This document shows, one piece after another, positions 34,741 to 47,623 of a stretch of DNA of 64,000 bases. Source of the DNA: Siniperca chuatsi (taxonomy: Eukaryota; Chordata; Actinopteri; Centrarchiformes; Sinipercidae); NCBI RefSeq assembly GCF_020085105.1, contig NC_058065.1, forward strand, positions 1,695,310-1,759,309. Reading direction: 5' to 3'. A model generated the notes under the pieces. It was not told the DNA's origin and did not search any database. It saw only the letters and a program-made list of their open reading frames with translations. A program made the translations under genes and the position numbers. The stretch's first letter is position 1. Every line of letters begins with the position of its first letter.

Positions 34741-37700
34741 TATTTTACAGCGCTGTAATTTCCTACTAATTTTTCTTTAAAGAACTATATAAACTTTAGG
34801 CATTTCGTTAAAAAAACTCAATTTAAACAAAACTAAATATTAATTTATTATTATTTTTTCTTCCATATGTGTTGAATTTTATGCCTATAGACAAAATTCA
34901 CTTTTTTTATATGTTCAACTGACCTGCTAGCTTTTAATTAAAATTGACTAATTAAAAATGTCCCTTTTGTTCTTTACAGGAAACTTCTTGGAAATAATCA
35001 CAAATTTACAGAATTAAAACGTTACCACGTTTGTTTTTTCATGACCATGAAAAAACAATCATAAATAATGTCTAAGTAAAAACTTTATAACATTTACATC
35101 AGAATTGTTTTATATTTATTTTAAAAAGTAAAAAAATCATTTTTTTTTTTTTTTTAAAAAGCCACAAAAATGTATTTTCCACATTAATAGTCCAAACTTT
35201 TATTTCACACTCGAGCTGCCAACAAATTAAGTTAAAATATTAAACTTGATCTGGTTCAAAAACAATTAAAATGAAGAAATATTAATAATTTTGGGCACAT
35301 CTGTTAAAACTGTTCAGTGTTGAGTTCAGGGAGCGTCGGACATCTCAACGCCCACCGACACCGTGGCACTTTGTTCAGACGGTGATTTTTGTTTGTTCGT
35401 TATGTGTTTGTGTTTATTTAACTGGTTATTGTGGAGGTGATGGTCGGGTAACTGCAGTCTTTCACCCAAAATATCTTTCCTTTCACTAAATACTTTAAAA
35501 TAAAAGCACTTTTCAAATTGGATGAAGGTTATTTTCTAAATTGAATTTTAGAAGCAAAACTTTCAGGTAAAGATTTTGTCACTTCTCTTCACTGCGTTCG
35601 TATCAAACAGTATTTAAAAGCTTCACTTCTGGGATCTGTTACTGTCTGCACCTTTAAAGATGTCTCCTCAGCAGTAAACGGGACGTAGGTGGCGTAAAGT
35701 ATTTTTGGACACTTGTATCTGTTTATAGTTTATATATAATGATGATGATGATTGTTTAAGATGACAGCAGGTGTATTCTGTCACTTTAATTAAAATAATC
35801 AGGGTGTTTTGGGAATTGTTTTTACACATCAGAGATTGTTTAAGGATCATAAATAAATCTAAAAACTTTGCTTGTATTTCTGCTCATTTTTGTCCATTTT
35901 GTCAAAGTAAGTCCAAATATCTGTACAATATCTAAAAGATATGGAAAGATAATTCTGTGGAGTGACACTTAAAGCAGATCAAACATAAACTTGTTCAGTA
36001 TTTTATGTTGAAGATGGTGTCAAAGAGCCAGTTTTGGTGCTTTTAGTCAGCCTTTTTAAAGTTTTAAACCGCCCTCGAGGCTCTAAAGAAAGTGTCGGAA
36101 GATCATTTATACATATTTATTCAATGTTTGTTAAAGCCAAACGCTCTCTAATCCAACTCAAAACCTGCATTACTCCAAAAACAGTTTTCAGGTGTCACTT
36201 CTTCTATGTGATAAATATAACAAAACCTGCAGAAATGTCCAAAAAAACCCCATCTAAAATAACAAAGTTTTGTCTGTGTGAAAGATGTCAGACACTTACA
36301 TGCGATGCTTTCACCTGATTTAACAGGATTTATCAATAGAAAATATCTAGTTTGTGTCAGCAGAGTGATTTTTTACAGTTCCTTATGTGTCCTGCAGAGA
36401 GCGCTGCGACTGCAGGACTGAGCTCTGACCTGACTGTGGTGTTACTGCTGTCGCATGCTGCACCAAACCTACAGCACGATGAGCCGATGAAAGCCAGCGT
36501 GTTGATACAGAGGACTACGTTTCACTTCTTTAAAAAGACCCACGTGCTACGAATTTAAACCACAAAACCTTAATGAAACAATATAGTTTTCATAGCCACC
36601 AATCATACATTTAAAACATTGCCAGCTTTATGGTAAACACAACAACATGGTGAACAGTTCAGTGATTTCATACTGAATGAGTGAGCTGGGCCCAATGTGT
36701 GACTAATTATATTATAGTCTGACTTTATATTGATCTGATAAAGTTTAATCGCTGCGATCCGTAAAGGTGCAGTGGATTCTGGCTCTGAACTACCAGTTCA
36801 TCACGATGGTTAAACACATCAAACGTTGCTGTTTTAATGCTTTTTATTTATCTCGCATGGGTCGGCTGAAATAAAATCTATAAATCTGTGACGGTCCCCT
36901 CCTTTCAAGCCTCCACCTTCCCACGATAACTTTCCTGCTGCACCTAAATACAGTGGTTAGCTCCGCTTTGAACAGCCGCAGCATTAAAATGGCGTTTACA
37001 GTTAGACAGCACATTGTTAAAAGTAGTGCAATAACATAATATATAATAATAATATGCTTAATTGCATAATGAGTACTTTAACTTTAGATACGCTTCCATC
37101 ACGTTAGCGGCGTGGCTAGCAGCGTCGGGCCAGACTGAAATATCGTTTGGTAACGAACGTTCACGTTCCCCAGAGGATGAATCCTACTGACTTCGCCGAT
37201 CCTCTGATGTTTCCTCTAGCGCCGCCTGCAGGTTGTGGTTTTGAGTGAAATATCGCAGCTGTTCTTTGTGTTTTAGTGCTATGAGCAAATGTTAGCATGC
37301 TAACACGCTGAACTAAGATGATGAACCTGCTAAACATCGGCGTGTTAGCATGCTGGTGTTAGCATTTAGCTCAGCCTCACAGAGCTGTAGACTCTTGTTG
37401 ATAATACACACTTCCTTCAGTTTGACTTGCGATGGAGTATGTTTACATTGTGGCGTTGCTACGTAAAGTAAATGAAATACTTCTTGACCAGCGACGACCA
37501 GGAGGAAAACGCCGTTTCAGTTCGGTTTATTTTCACAGCGATGAAAACAAAGTGACAACAACAACATGGGAATAAAACACACCTCCTGCAACATGTTCGC
37601 TCACCTTCGTCTTCTCTAATCTGAACTCGCTGATCGCTCTGTGCTCCCTCAGCTTTTTGGTCTTTAATTTAAAATCAGAACTAAACACAAAAATTAAAGC

Positions 37701-37832
37701 TGCTCGTTACAGTTAAAACAAACTAAGCCTCAGACTGTGTGTGTGTGTGTGTGTTCATATCAGTCCTGTGTGTGTGTCGTCTTTCTCTGCAGGGAGGATC
37801 TCTGCGTTCGTGGTTTGACCGCTCACCAGCTT

Positions 37833-37863
<31 letters not shown>

Positions 37864-39466
37864 TGTAAATCAGCACAATGATTCACTTTGCAGCTGTTAA
37901 TGTGTGTGTCACGTAATTTATTTTCTTTCTTGTAAAGATATTAAACAAACCGTAGTTGATTATTTACTTGAAAGAAGAAGAAGAATAAACTTCCTGAATA
38001 TGTGACTTTCTGGTTCAAAGTGTTAAAACACTCGTTATGATTTTCAAGTTGCAACGTGACTGAACAGCTCGATCAGTGTGTTCTTGCAAAACCGTTCTGA
38101 ATCTGAAGGTTCAGGCCTGCAGTGGTTTGTGCGAAGCCGAAGCGTACTGCACTTTACTTAACTTTACTTTGCTGTTGTAAAGAAACAGAAGGGCGTTGTG
38201 GTTAAAGGTCGTAAGACCTACCTGTGGTAACTTTTAGAAAAAGGTAGAAACGTGAGGGGCAGAGTTGTTAGAGCGTCGCGTTTTTCTTCTTCAAAATGCA
38301 AATGACTTCTAAATAAAAGTAATTCACAGGAGACAGAGTTGCACCCAGAAGAAAGACCGAAAAGCTCTGAGAAACGTGTCAGTTGTTGAAATATTTAACG
38401 TTTCATTTGGTTGCTTCATCCTCCTTAAATATTCTGTGTGGTTGGGGTTTTAGTCGCGCTTAAGTGAGTGATCGCACTTTTAAGGACAACAGCCAGAAGA
38501 GATTCTGCGATTACTCAGAAAAGATCCTGCGGCTCAAAGTGTTTGTAAATCAGAAGTTCAAACCGAGCTGAGTCTGTATTTTGCAACCCAACATCAAAGA
38601 TAAAGACTGAGGAATGGCGCTCTAAGTCACACAAAATCCTGCATGAGATTTGTTGTAGGTTTGAATCTGAGCAAGTCGGTGAACGCCCAGAAGAAAGACT
38701 GAAATCTTTGATAAGATATGATAGATGGATGTTTTCCTATAAGCTAAGATTTGGAGTTCCAAACTAGGTTAGAGAAAAAGTCTGAAGAGGTCAAAACTCC
38801 AGCAACACTTGAAGTATAAAGGACGACCGACGCTTGTCGGCTTGTGGCCTCCATCAGGGACATCCAAGTCTGGGCCTGGATTCAATCCTCAGCTCACTCC
38901 TTGAATTTTGAAGGCCGGCGTCCAGAGGAAAGAGTGACAAGCTAAAAACAATAAAGCTTCACGAGTCTCTTCCCAAGTGGCTCGAAGTCTCAGAAGACTT
39001 TTCAGGAGTTTTTGAGGTTGCGGGTTCGATGTTCTGTAATTTCTTCATTCCCAGAAATGATGTCACCAAAGCTTTGGCACTGACCAGGACAGTTTTTAAT
39101 GTTAAAAGCAAGTAAGAAAGGAAGCGACTGAGGAGGAAGTGTTGCGCTTCACTGACGGTAGCTTTACGTTGATCGGAAACAAGAAAGTAGAAGCAACCGG
39201 AGTTAATGAGTGTATGAAAACAGCATTGGTGTTAGTAAGTGTTTAAGCAGAGTGGTGAGTACCACGTGACTCTGTTGCTGGGGAAATGTACATTATGCTG
39301 ACTTTAACAGGTAAACAGGGAGGTTTCTTACTAAAATATAATGCAATATACTTATAAAACAGGGGGAATTACAAACAATTATATATCTCTTATATAAGCC
39401 TGTTCAGTTGTTGCTGTTCAATAAATAAAGGTCAATAAAGTTCACAGTTTGTGTGTTTTTTTTTTC
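34741..39466. other. Convergent intergenic region between sh3yl1 and the SLC22 gene
   Basis: Mostly AT-rich DNA that probably contains both 3' UTRs. It includes a copy of the CCTCTAGCGCC repeat with a single, undivided TTAGCATGCTAACAC tail (37206-37355), short TG/CA runs at about 37736-37755 and 37841-37864, and the dispersed repeat partner at 38775-38850. No further exon was recognised. Confidence 0.5.
35852..35857 (+). terminator. Candidate polyadenylation signal for sh3yl1
   Basis: An AATAAA in AT-rich DNA 1.5 kb after the sh3yl1 stop. Other candidate hexamers exist, so the transcript end is not settled by sequence. Confidence 0.3.
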
Positions 39467-42400
39467 TCACCGTGTCCTCCAGAGGGCGCCCATGCTGGGT
39501 GGGCGGGGCCGAGGCTGCCTGTCACAGTCCTCCACCGAATCAGGAAGTGGGACGCCGCTGGTCTCCGGCAGCAGCAGGCACAGACCGCAGCCTATGATTG
39601 GTCCACTGCTGTACACAACCATGGCAGCCAATGAGATCGCTCCATTTGGGTTGTGGGGGACGAGGGAGTTGACCAGAGAACCGAGCCGGAAACACAAGTT
39701 GACCAGGGACACACACCGCTGTCTGGATTAATATGACATGGTTAACATTATATATACTGCGCCAAAGGTATCGATATACCGCGTGTGCTAGTTTGTACCT
39801 GACCACAGTGGGGAACAGCTCAATGCTGTACAGTATGGAGATGAAGATGGCAGCCAGGATGCAGAGTTTCCCCAGCAGAGCCAGACTCATCACCAACACA
39901 GGCTCACCTGCACACATGATGAGTGTTACCTGATTACAGATCAATAACAGGATCCTTTTTGTTTCTTAGAGACGGGTCAGTCCAGAGCTTCGTGGGCAGA
40001 CAGAACACCCATTACTTGGAGTGGATTAATGTGCTAACGCTAATTTTATAATCATGTTTATAAGCGTTAGACTAAGGTATGAGTAAAAAAAAAAAGCATC
40101 CAACTTTATGCTGACGATTCGCTACTGTACTTCTAAAACCTGCTGCTGTAGTTCGACTCTTGGGACACAGAATTAATTCAAATAAAAATACAGAAATCAC
40201 ACCTTTCTTTTTTGGACAAGGTAAGAAATCATTTTTTATCATTTTCAGATCTCGAGAAAAGTAGTGTTTTTTTAAAATCACTTCTAAAAACGCACTTTAT
40301 TGTCTCTTACGTTCCATTTCCCAGTCTAGTAGTCTCATCATTATTTATTGTAAAGACGTTTGTAACTTTGCGCTATATAAACAAAGTTATTATCAACCCG
40401 TTTTATTAAAATGTTTAAAAACATTAACATTAAGTTAATAATTTAGCATGTTAATGTTATATTAAAATAAACATTAGCAAGTGTTTTTCGAAATGCTAAT
40501 GTTTAGAAATATTTAAAACCATTAGCCTGTGGTTAATGTTATTAGCAGTTAGCTTAGTTAGCAGTTAACTAGTAGTAAACTAGCTAGTACAGTACAACAA
40601 CGCTATGTAATATGCAGCATTATTACACAGAACCACAGGTATTTCACCGTTGTATCTGGACAGCAGTAACGACAGGAAGCAGGCCGCTCCGCTCAGGAAC
40701 AGAGCGAGCATGCTGATTGGCCGGCGTCCCAGGCGAGCCAATGGGACGAGCAGGCAGGGAGCCTCTGATAGGCCGGAGAAGAACTGGGCAGAGTAGACGC
40801 CAACGCCAAACGAGCCGATGTTCATACAGATGCCGAAGTACGTCAGCGCTGACGCTGCACTGCAGGATGGGAAGACAAAAACACAGGTTTTACATCTCAT
40901 CTGGTTTCACCTTGAGTCGTCTCGGCCCTTTTATCTTAACCAACGCTTTATTTTATGGGTCTCGTGGTTTCTGACAAGTTTCCTAGAAATGAAGTGATAA
41001 TTAACTGTGAATTCTTAGGAAGGTTCCTGGAGAGGAGAGGCAGTGTTGGATTGGTCAGCTGAACATATAATATACATTACCTGGGTTTAAGTGCTTTTCC
41101 AGTCAATAAGGTTATAATTCCTATGTAGTTAGTACCAAATTACAGTTATTTCCAGGATATTCCCCTGAAAAAAAGGACCTGTAAAAGAAAATTACCTTGT
41201 CATGTCTCATGTCACATCTCATCTTCATCAGTTTAATTTTAGAAACACATGATGTTTTTTGCACCAAAGTATAAATGTTTAAAGGACCATACGAGTTGCA
41301 CTTGTCTATCAGTGAAGTGTGGTTTAGAGTATCAGCTGTGGTTATTACACGACAAAGATCTCCGGCTGATATAACAATATTACTGTGTGTGTGTGTGTGT
41401 GTGTGTTGCATAAGACTGTCACCCTTTGGTCCTTTTAAGTGTCCAAACACTAACTTACTCTAAATCTACAATCTCCTGTTTTATTTCTCTTTTATCTTGT
41501 GCTGCCTGCTGGTTTTTAATTCACTTTTAGTAACTATACAGGCCACTGTTATGAAAGTCATTGCGAAAGATTTACTCATTTTATTCTCTAAATATACCAA
41601 CTTCATTCTTTTTCTCTATATATTATAACTTTATTCTGAAAATCTCTTCTAATCGCCTCTAATCTTATTTACGTATCTGTTAAAACGCGCTACAGTTTGT
41701 TTGCGTGGTACCTCAGGTAGCTCATGATAAACAGCCGCAGCAGGACGGTCGGGTGTCTCAGGTGGATGATGTCACTGGGGGCGTGGCCTTCAGGAGGCTG
41801 CTCCTTCTGAGCCTCGGTGGCTTTCTGCAAGTCAGACCAGTCCGAGTCCAACAGCTACACACACACACACACACACACTGTTAACTCTGACAGTCTGGAT
41901 ATTTTAAGACAAAGGTCGATGACTGGAGATTACTTTTATACAAGTTAAAGTAAAAGTCTGGAGATATTTTATATTTTTCTTCCTGTCTGCGGCTCTCGGC
42001 TGCGAGCCCATTGGCTCCTGCTGCAAATCTTTAAAAACACCTCGCAGATATTTAGTTTAAAAAGGCTCAGTTCCTCAAACAGCTGCTCGCTGTAGTTTTT
42101 ATCAGACAAACAGCAGGAAACAGAGCATCTGTTGGGGACTATTTCCAGCGGCGGATGAATCCACATGTGGTGCTGTAGTGAGTGTTTGGGGCAGCAGGAC
42201 GGTGTGTGTGGGGCGGAGGCAGAATAAACTACAGTGTGTGTGTTCGTGGTGATGGAGGAACGTGTCGCCCGGTGCAGCAGAGCGGCTCGCTGATGTGTTT
42301 TAATAGTTTCTGGACGACGATGGAGGCTGTGATGCACACACAACACTTCTATAAAAATATATAATATCACCAGACTTAAGCTTAAGTGTTTGCGTGTGTT

Positions 42401-43182
42401 CACCAGGTCCAGACACTGTTTATCCGCCGGGCTGTTGCTACGGTAACGGTCCAGAACATCCGTCCTCCTTTTTAACAGCAGCCAGCGAGGAGACTCAGGG
42501 ATCGAGCTTGAAAAAAAGACAGAAAAACACCTCGAAGCTGTTAACTAGCTCAGATCGTTTTCAGAAACTACGCAGGCGCGTGCACCTACAGGTAGAGCGG
42601 CAGACAGACGAGCTGAGGCAGAGCCAGCGACAGGTGCAGGTGTCTCCAGGTGGGGCTGAGCCAGGCCAGCGGAGCTCCACCCATCGTCCCCAGGCTGAAG
42701 CAGAACGGCAGGAAGGCCGGCGGCCAGAGCCGAGCGGCGGGGGGGGTCCACTCCACCGCTGCAACACAAACACAAACACTTTTAAACCGCGAGTTTTCAT
42801 TGATGAAGCCAAAGCTGACGTGTCTTAAAGGGCCGGTTTACCCAAATTCTCCGCACATGGAAACCAAACCTGCCTGCGTGGACAGAAACCACGAGCACCT
42901 GAGTTTAAAAAAATCTGATGCGGAAATATCAGCTGTTTCTACGTGACTTCAAACACTTCTTGTTCCTTATCGTCCGACATACACACCGACGGCAATGTAT
43001 CTGTGACATGACGAAACTGTCCTGAACTGATCCTTTAAGTCACCGACTGCAGCACCAAGAAAACTCTGACCACACTGAAGTGAACACAGGTGCACGATCA
43101 ATCTGAAAACACCGTTTTGCTACGGTTTCCGGGTCAAATGACACGTTTCCTCAAAACGCAGCGGGTTTACCAGACGTCTCTG

Positions 43183-43228
<46 letters not shown>

Positions 43229-46200
43229 CAGATGGCCTTGCAAGGTTAAACCTCTGTTGTATATCTGTCTTTACAGTAATAATAATAATAATATCCGTAA
43301 AGTTCCATGTAGCTAACTCTGGTCAGGTGATCTGTGGATCGCAGGTGTAAGGGGGCGTGGCCTGGAGAACAAAGGAGAGAGAACTGTTCGGGGTGGGGAA
43401 GGCAGAGGGAAAAGGTGTTTGGCTCTTTGTTACGGTCGTGCCTCGTCCGCGTGAAGTGAAAAGGAAGCCAGTGAGATCTGAATCCGCAGCTCCACCTGCG
43501 GTGAGTTCGATTCTTTTGGGGGAATTTTGCATTGCTGTTCCTGAAGGGAGGACGTATATTCAGTTTTTGGACATTTGGGTTGGACTACGCGAGATCTATA
43601 AGGAAGGCCTTGTGAACTTATTCGGGGGGGGGTTGGTGTCTTAATGAACGGTGTGAAGCATTCATTGTAACGAGGCTTAAAACTTGAGCTGAGTGTTTTA
43701 ACACAGAGTAAGATATCTCTAACGACTACTGGTCAAACTGCCACGAAACCTTCTGACCGCTATAAGTCTGGACCTGATCCCTCCCCCCCATAATTAAGAG
43801 ACCCAATCTGAATAAACCTGAGGATAACACAACCTGATCCGAGATGCAGTGGACCTGAACAGACCCCGACAGAGAGAGAACCGCAACACTGGCAGCAGCC
43901 ATTTCTCCTGCACTTCAAAAAAAGACTTGTTCTCGTCCTGTGATCGCGATGATAGTCAGCGCATGAAGAGAGAGTCCACTCGGGGGTTAAAACACACAGA
44001 CCTGAGACCTGCACCAATACTACAGGACCCAGCCAAACCTGATTAGACTCAATGTGCAGCTGCTCATTCGTAATGTCGGCTGTAATACGTGTTTGTAGTA
44101 TTTGTTTTGTTATGTATGTGGAACAGTGTGCGCCTTGGGACGCAAGACAAATTTCGAAATCAATCTATATAATTTGGACCTGGCCCGACTGGGGTCCTGG
44201 ATCAGGAACCCTGGTCTTTCCTCTAGCGCCACCCTCAGGACAAACTACTGTTAAAGGTCTAAAATCCTCAGGTTGTCCTTTCCTTAAATATTGTGGACTG
44301 TAATGAACCTGCCGCCCCCAAAGAGCCGTTCAGCCTTTCCCCAAATGTGTCCCCCAACCAGGGCTCGGCGGCGGTCAGAAAGCTGCTGGAAGCTGTCTCG
44401 CTTCATTAGCACTCAGCCCGGTCAGCGTGACTTTATCTGGGACACGTGCTCTTCGTCAGCCACGTGCGCAAGCGCGTCCCACCGTGGTCGGATAAAACTC
44501 ACCCGACAACCGGTCACCCACAACGCTCTGAGGCCAGTTTGGGAACAAGGGAAGAAGGGAGGAGGAAGGGGAAAGTCTGTGTTGTTGCTGTTGTTGTTAC
44601 CCAGGCTGAAGGAGCAGATGTTGATGCAGCAGCAGCAGACGCCCGTCAGGCAGCGAACAGCGAGGAAGAGAAGCGCCTGAGGATGGATGGCGGGCACGAG
44701 GCCACACACGGCGTGCACGAACACAAACACCAGCAGCACCGGACGCTTCCCGTACCTGCACAAACAACACCGGCACAGAGTACAGCAGTGTGGAAGCACA
44801 TTGAAGTGACAGACCGTCGTGTGTGATGAGTGTTTGTGTTATACCGGTCGGATATCGCTCCTCCGAACAGAGACCCCAGCAGCAGGCCGACCATGTAGAG
44901 AGTCTGACCGTAGGACAACCAGTCTGTCCAACCACACACTGACTGACGCACACACACAAACACACGGAAATAAATTACTAAAGAACGACCGTTACCCCAA
45001 AAAATGTCCGCTGGGCCCCCACTGACCTCACCTCCCGCCCTCTGGTATTTTATTATGCGTACCCGGTCACACAGCAGACAGCTGGTCCCTTGGCAGTACT
45101 CCTAAGCTGGATTAATAGTGTTTCTGTGTGTAAAAGACGTTGATTAAACACAACTTTACGTGAGTAAAATATAAACTACAATAATTAAGCTCAAGACCAG
45201 GTACTAAAGCAGGACCTCCTAAATTGATATTTTACCTTCCTGGTGCAAATGTGCAACTTGTGCAATTACATGAATTACCAAAACCAACTGACACACAGTG
45301 AATCTGGGGCTCTGGGGGCCTCTGGGGGCCTCTGGGGGCCCAGGGTAGTTGCCGCTTTGCCTGCATTGTAATTCAACATTGCTTCAAATCTGGAAAAACT
45401 CACACACACACAAAATAAAATACTTATTTACATGTTGTATCTCATAGAAATGTAAAACTGAGACGTTGTGGCTTTTAGCTTTTAAGCTACTGAGCGACTG
45501 CATTATTATTTTTTCCCCATATTGATAAATCTGCAGATTATTTTCTCGATTTAATCTTCTTTCAGTCGACTAATTATTTGCGCTCTGTGTCAGTTTAACC
45601 CAGCTGACTACAGGATGAATCGGTGGCTAGCTTGTCAGCTAACAACATACATCAGGTGAATCAGAGAGAGATTTTTTTTAGTTTTTTGACTGGAAGCAAC
45701 TGCTAGCCTAGCTCAATGTTTGTGCTAAGCTAGGCTAACACGTCCTGGACCTATCTCTGTAACTGAATGACAGCCATCTTCTCACCTGACTCTGGGTAAG
45801 ATGGCTAACAAAACTATTTAGCAAAAATGTTGATTTTAACAATCAGTTGACATTAACAGCTTCAGGTTGTACATTAGCTCTGTACTTTAATCTGGAGAGT
45901 GTTGTGTAATGTGTTTTTGACAAGACACCGCTGTTTAAAAGTATCTTACAAATACATAAGGCTAAATTAAAAGCACATAAAGTCGTTCAAATATTACAGG
46001 AATATCATGGAAAAACCCCATAAAAGTGATCGTCACTCACATCTCGGTTCCCGCCCTCCGTCCTCCAATCGGCTTCGCGCTCCGAAACTTCCCCGGGCCG
46101 TGATTGGTTGCCCGCCGCGCCGGTGCCGTTGCCGTGGCGACAAGAGGCCGCGACGATGGCGTCCGTGAAAATGTCGAGAAAGAAGAGGAAAGAGGTGAAG

Positions 46201-46277
46201 ACGAAGACGAGGGACAGACGCCAGTAGACGGACAGCTGCAGCGGAGACATTACCTCTCTCAGGTCAAGTTTTTTCAT
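39467..46277 (-). CDS. SLC22-family organic ion transporter, nine exons, 493 aa
   Basis: A 12-helix major-facilitator transporter of the SLC22 family, most like the organic anion branch; it would carry small organic ions across the plasma membrane. Exons in phase (minus): 46277-46041, 44942-44845, 44755-44601, 42758-42590, 42506-42404, 41854-41712, 40859-40648, 39907-39799 and 39722-39467. Signatures in order: TM1 LSLVFVFTSFLFFLDIF, TM2 LYMVGLLLGSLFGG followed by ISDRYGKRP, VEWTPPARLWPPAF, IPESPRWLLLKRR after TM6, LARLGRRPISM between TM8 and TM9, YSIELFPTVVRQ, and LLLPETSGVPLPDSVED at the end. The first extracellular loop is only about 45 residues, much shorter than usual, with NGT and NQS sequons. 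ATG at 46250 is an alternative start. I cannot fix the orthologue (SLC22A6/7/13-like) from sequence alone. Confidence 0.9.
40340..40400 (+). mobile_element. Probable LINE 3' tail
   Basis: GTAACTTTGCGCTATATAAA followed by CAAAGTTATTAT resembles the 3' end of fish L2/Rex-type LINEs (CGCTATATAAATAAA then TTATT). It lies in an intron of the SLC22 gene. No coding part is left. Confidence 0.4.
41385..41405. repeat. (TG)n microsatellite
   Basis: A short TG run in an SLC22 intron. A CA run of similar size at 41857-41878 abuts the acceptor of the exon at 41854-41712; read on the gene strand it forms a TGTGTGTAG acceptor. Confidence 0.8.
43184..43224. repeat. (TA)n microsatellite
   Basis: About 20 TA units in SLC22 intron 3, followed by a short AAT run at 43277-43292. 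Confidence 0.95.
43340..44300. other. SLC22 intron 3 segment of possible mobile origin
   Basis: GC-richer than nearby introns, with frames up to 95 codons but no recognised domain. Part of the CCTCTAGCGCCACC repeat lies at 44218-44243. A retroelement fragment is possible; I could not identify one. Confidence 0.25.
44970..46030. other. SLC22 intron 1
   Basis: Holds a triplicated CTCTGGGGGC-type 11-base unit at about 45307-45342, a fragment of the CGATTAAT MITE family (45495-45575) and a copy of the AAGCTAGGCTAA repeat (45690-45750). No exon was seen. Confidence 0.5.
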
Positions 46278-46319
46278 TTCTTTTGACTTAATTAATTTTA
46301 TAGTTTTAGCTTCATACAA

Positions 46320-47240
46320 AGTTTGTCTTGAGGTGGAAACATTTCAGGAGCTCCCCATTTTGTTCTCAGCAGTCTCAGTCCGTTCAGGTCTTCCTGTGTC
46401 TCCGGCTGAACAGCTGCTGGTGGCAACAGGATATCTGTTGACTGCAGAGGCACTTCACATTTAAAGTGAACTTTCATCCACAAGTCCTCCCCCGCCTTCT
46501 CCACCTTATAAGGACAGGAAGGAGTGGAGCAGTTTCAGCACAGGGATACAGCGACACCTGCAGGCCGCGTGTGACACACCTGTATTAACAGTGCTGCCCT
46601 TTTCCTTGACTTCCAAAAGATGGAGGAAACACAGGTAAAGGAAGGAGGAGGTAGATAAGGAAAGGAAAGGAGGACTGAGGAGTAGGGAAGGAGAGAAGGA
46701 AGTGGAAAGGACGACATATGGAGGATTTAAACAGTTTAAAAGTGAATTTATTTGCTAAAATACAGTACATGTGTTAATATAGTCATAGTTGGCTACTTTT
46801 ATTCTGAAGCCAGGAAGTCAAATCATTAAGAGCAATAAGAATTTAAAGTTCCTACAGTATAAAATATAAGACAGACACAGAGATTATGAATAACTCCGGG
46901 TAAACACATATCACAGTTAATCAGATCGGCCAAAAAACAGTTAATTTGAATCTAAAATGGCTTTATGGAGGGATTTTTTAGCTTTTATTCCTGTTTTTAA
47001 TAAGTATTTCATAGCCATCCACTAATCAGTATATTCCTTTATCCTTATAATTGCGCCATTAATTAAAAAGCAAATGATAAATAACAGCAAAGCCTCGCGC
47101 GTTAAACACTTGACTTCATTCATGCTTCTTTATTTGACTAAAAACAGATGTCTTCATGCTCCTGGCTGCCGTCCACATCGTCGACGGATCGCCAAACAGG
47201 TCGGGGGGCCCCGAGGCAATGTGGGTCCACGCTCGGGGGC
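46320..47240. other. Intergenic between c1orf115-like and SLC22 gene, same strand
   Basis: Contains the presumed SLC22 promoter and c1orf115-like 3' UTR. A purine-rich tract lies at 46620-46710. No gene, CpG-dense island or clear core promoter was recognised. Confidence 0.4.
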
Positions 47241-47251
47241 CCGCCATCCCA

Positions 47252-47526
47252 TCATGCCTTGCTGCCGGTGGATCGGCGAACGTCCGGCACCAGCGTGGAC
47301 GCAGCGGAGAGCGGTGTGGAATAGGCAGAGGCCATGCTCTGCAAGCCGGCCATCAGACAGCGCCAGCCGAAACACAGCGCCTTCCTGACGTTCTGCCAGA
47401 CAGAACAAAGGGAATAAAAAACAAAGGTGCAGGGCCCCGCCGCGGACTGCTGTCACATTTCTGTTTGTTTACAGGTTAAACAAACAAGATGTTAGTGTGC
47501 AACAGCTCTGCACACAGCGCTATATA

Positions 47527-47623
<97 letters not shown>

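Noticed and set aside
36034-36318. 94-codon plus-strand frame downstream of sh3yl1
   Set aside because: AT-rich, no similarity recognised, and it lies in probable 3' flanking DNA between convergent genes.
42394-42828. Plus-strand frame of 144 codons
   Set aside because: Antisense to two SLC22 exons (42404-42506 and 42590-42758), whose minus-strand translations match the family.
43357-43644. 95-codon frame in SLC22 intron 3
   Set aside because: No recognisable domain. Possibly a retroelement piece, but I could not support a family.
44446-44826. Plus-strand frames of about 125 codons
   Set aside because: Antisense to SLC22 exon 3 (44601-44755). GC-rich coding exons leave the complement open.
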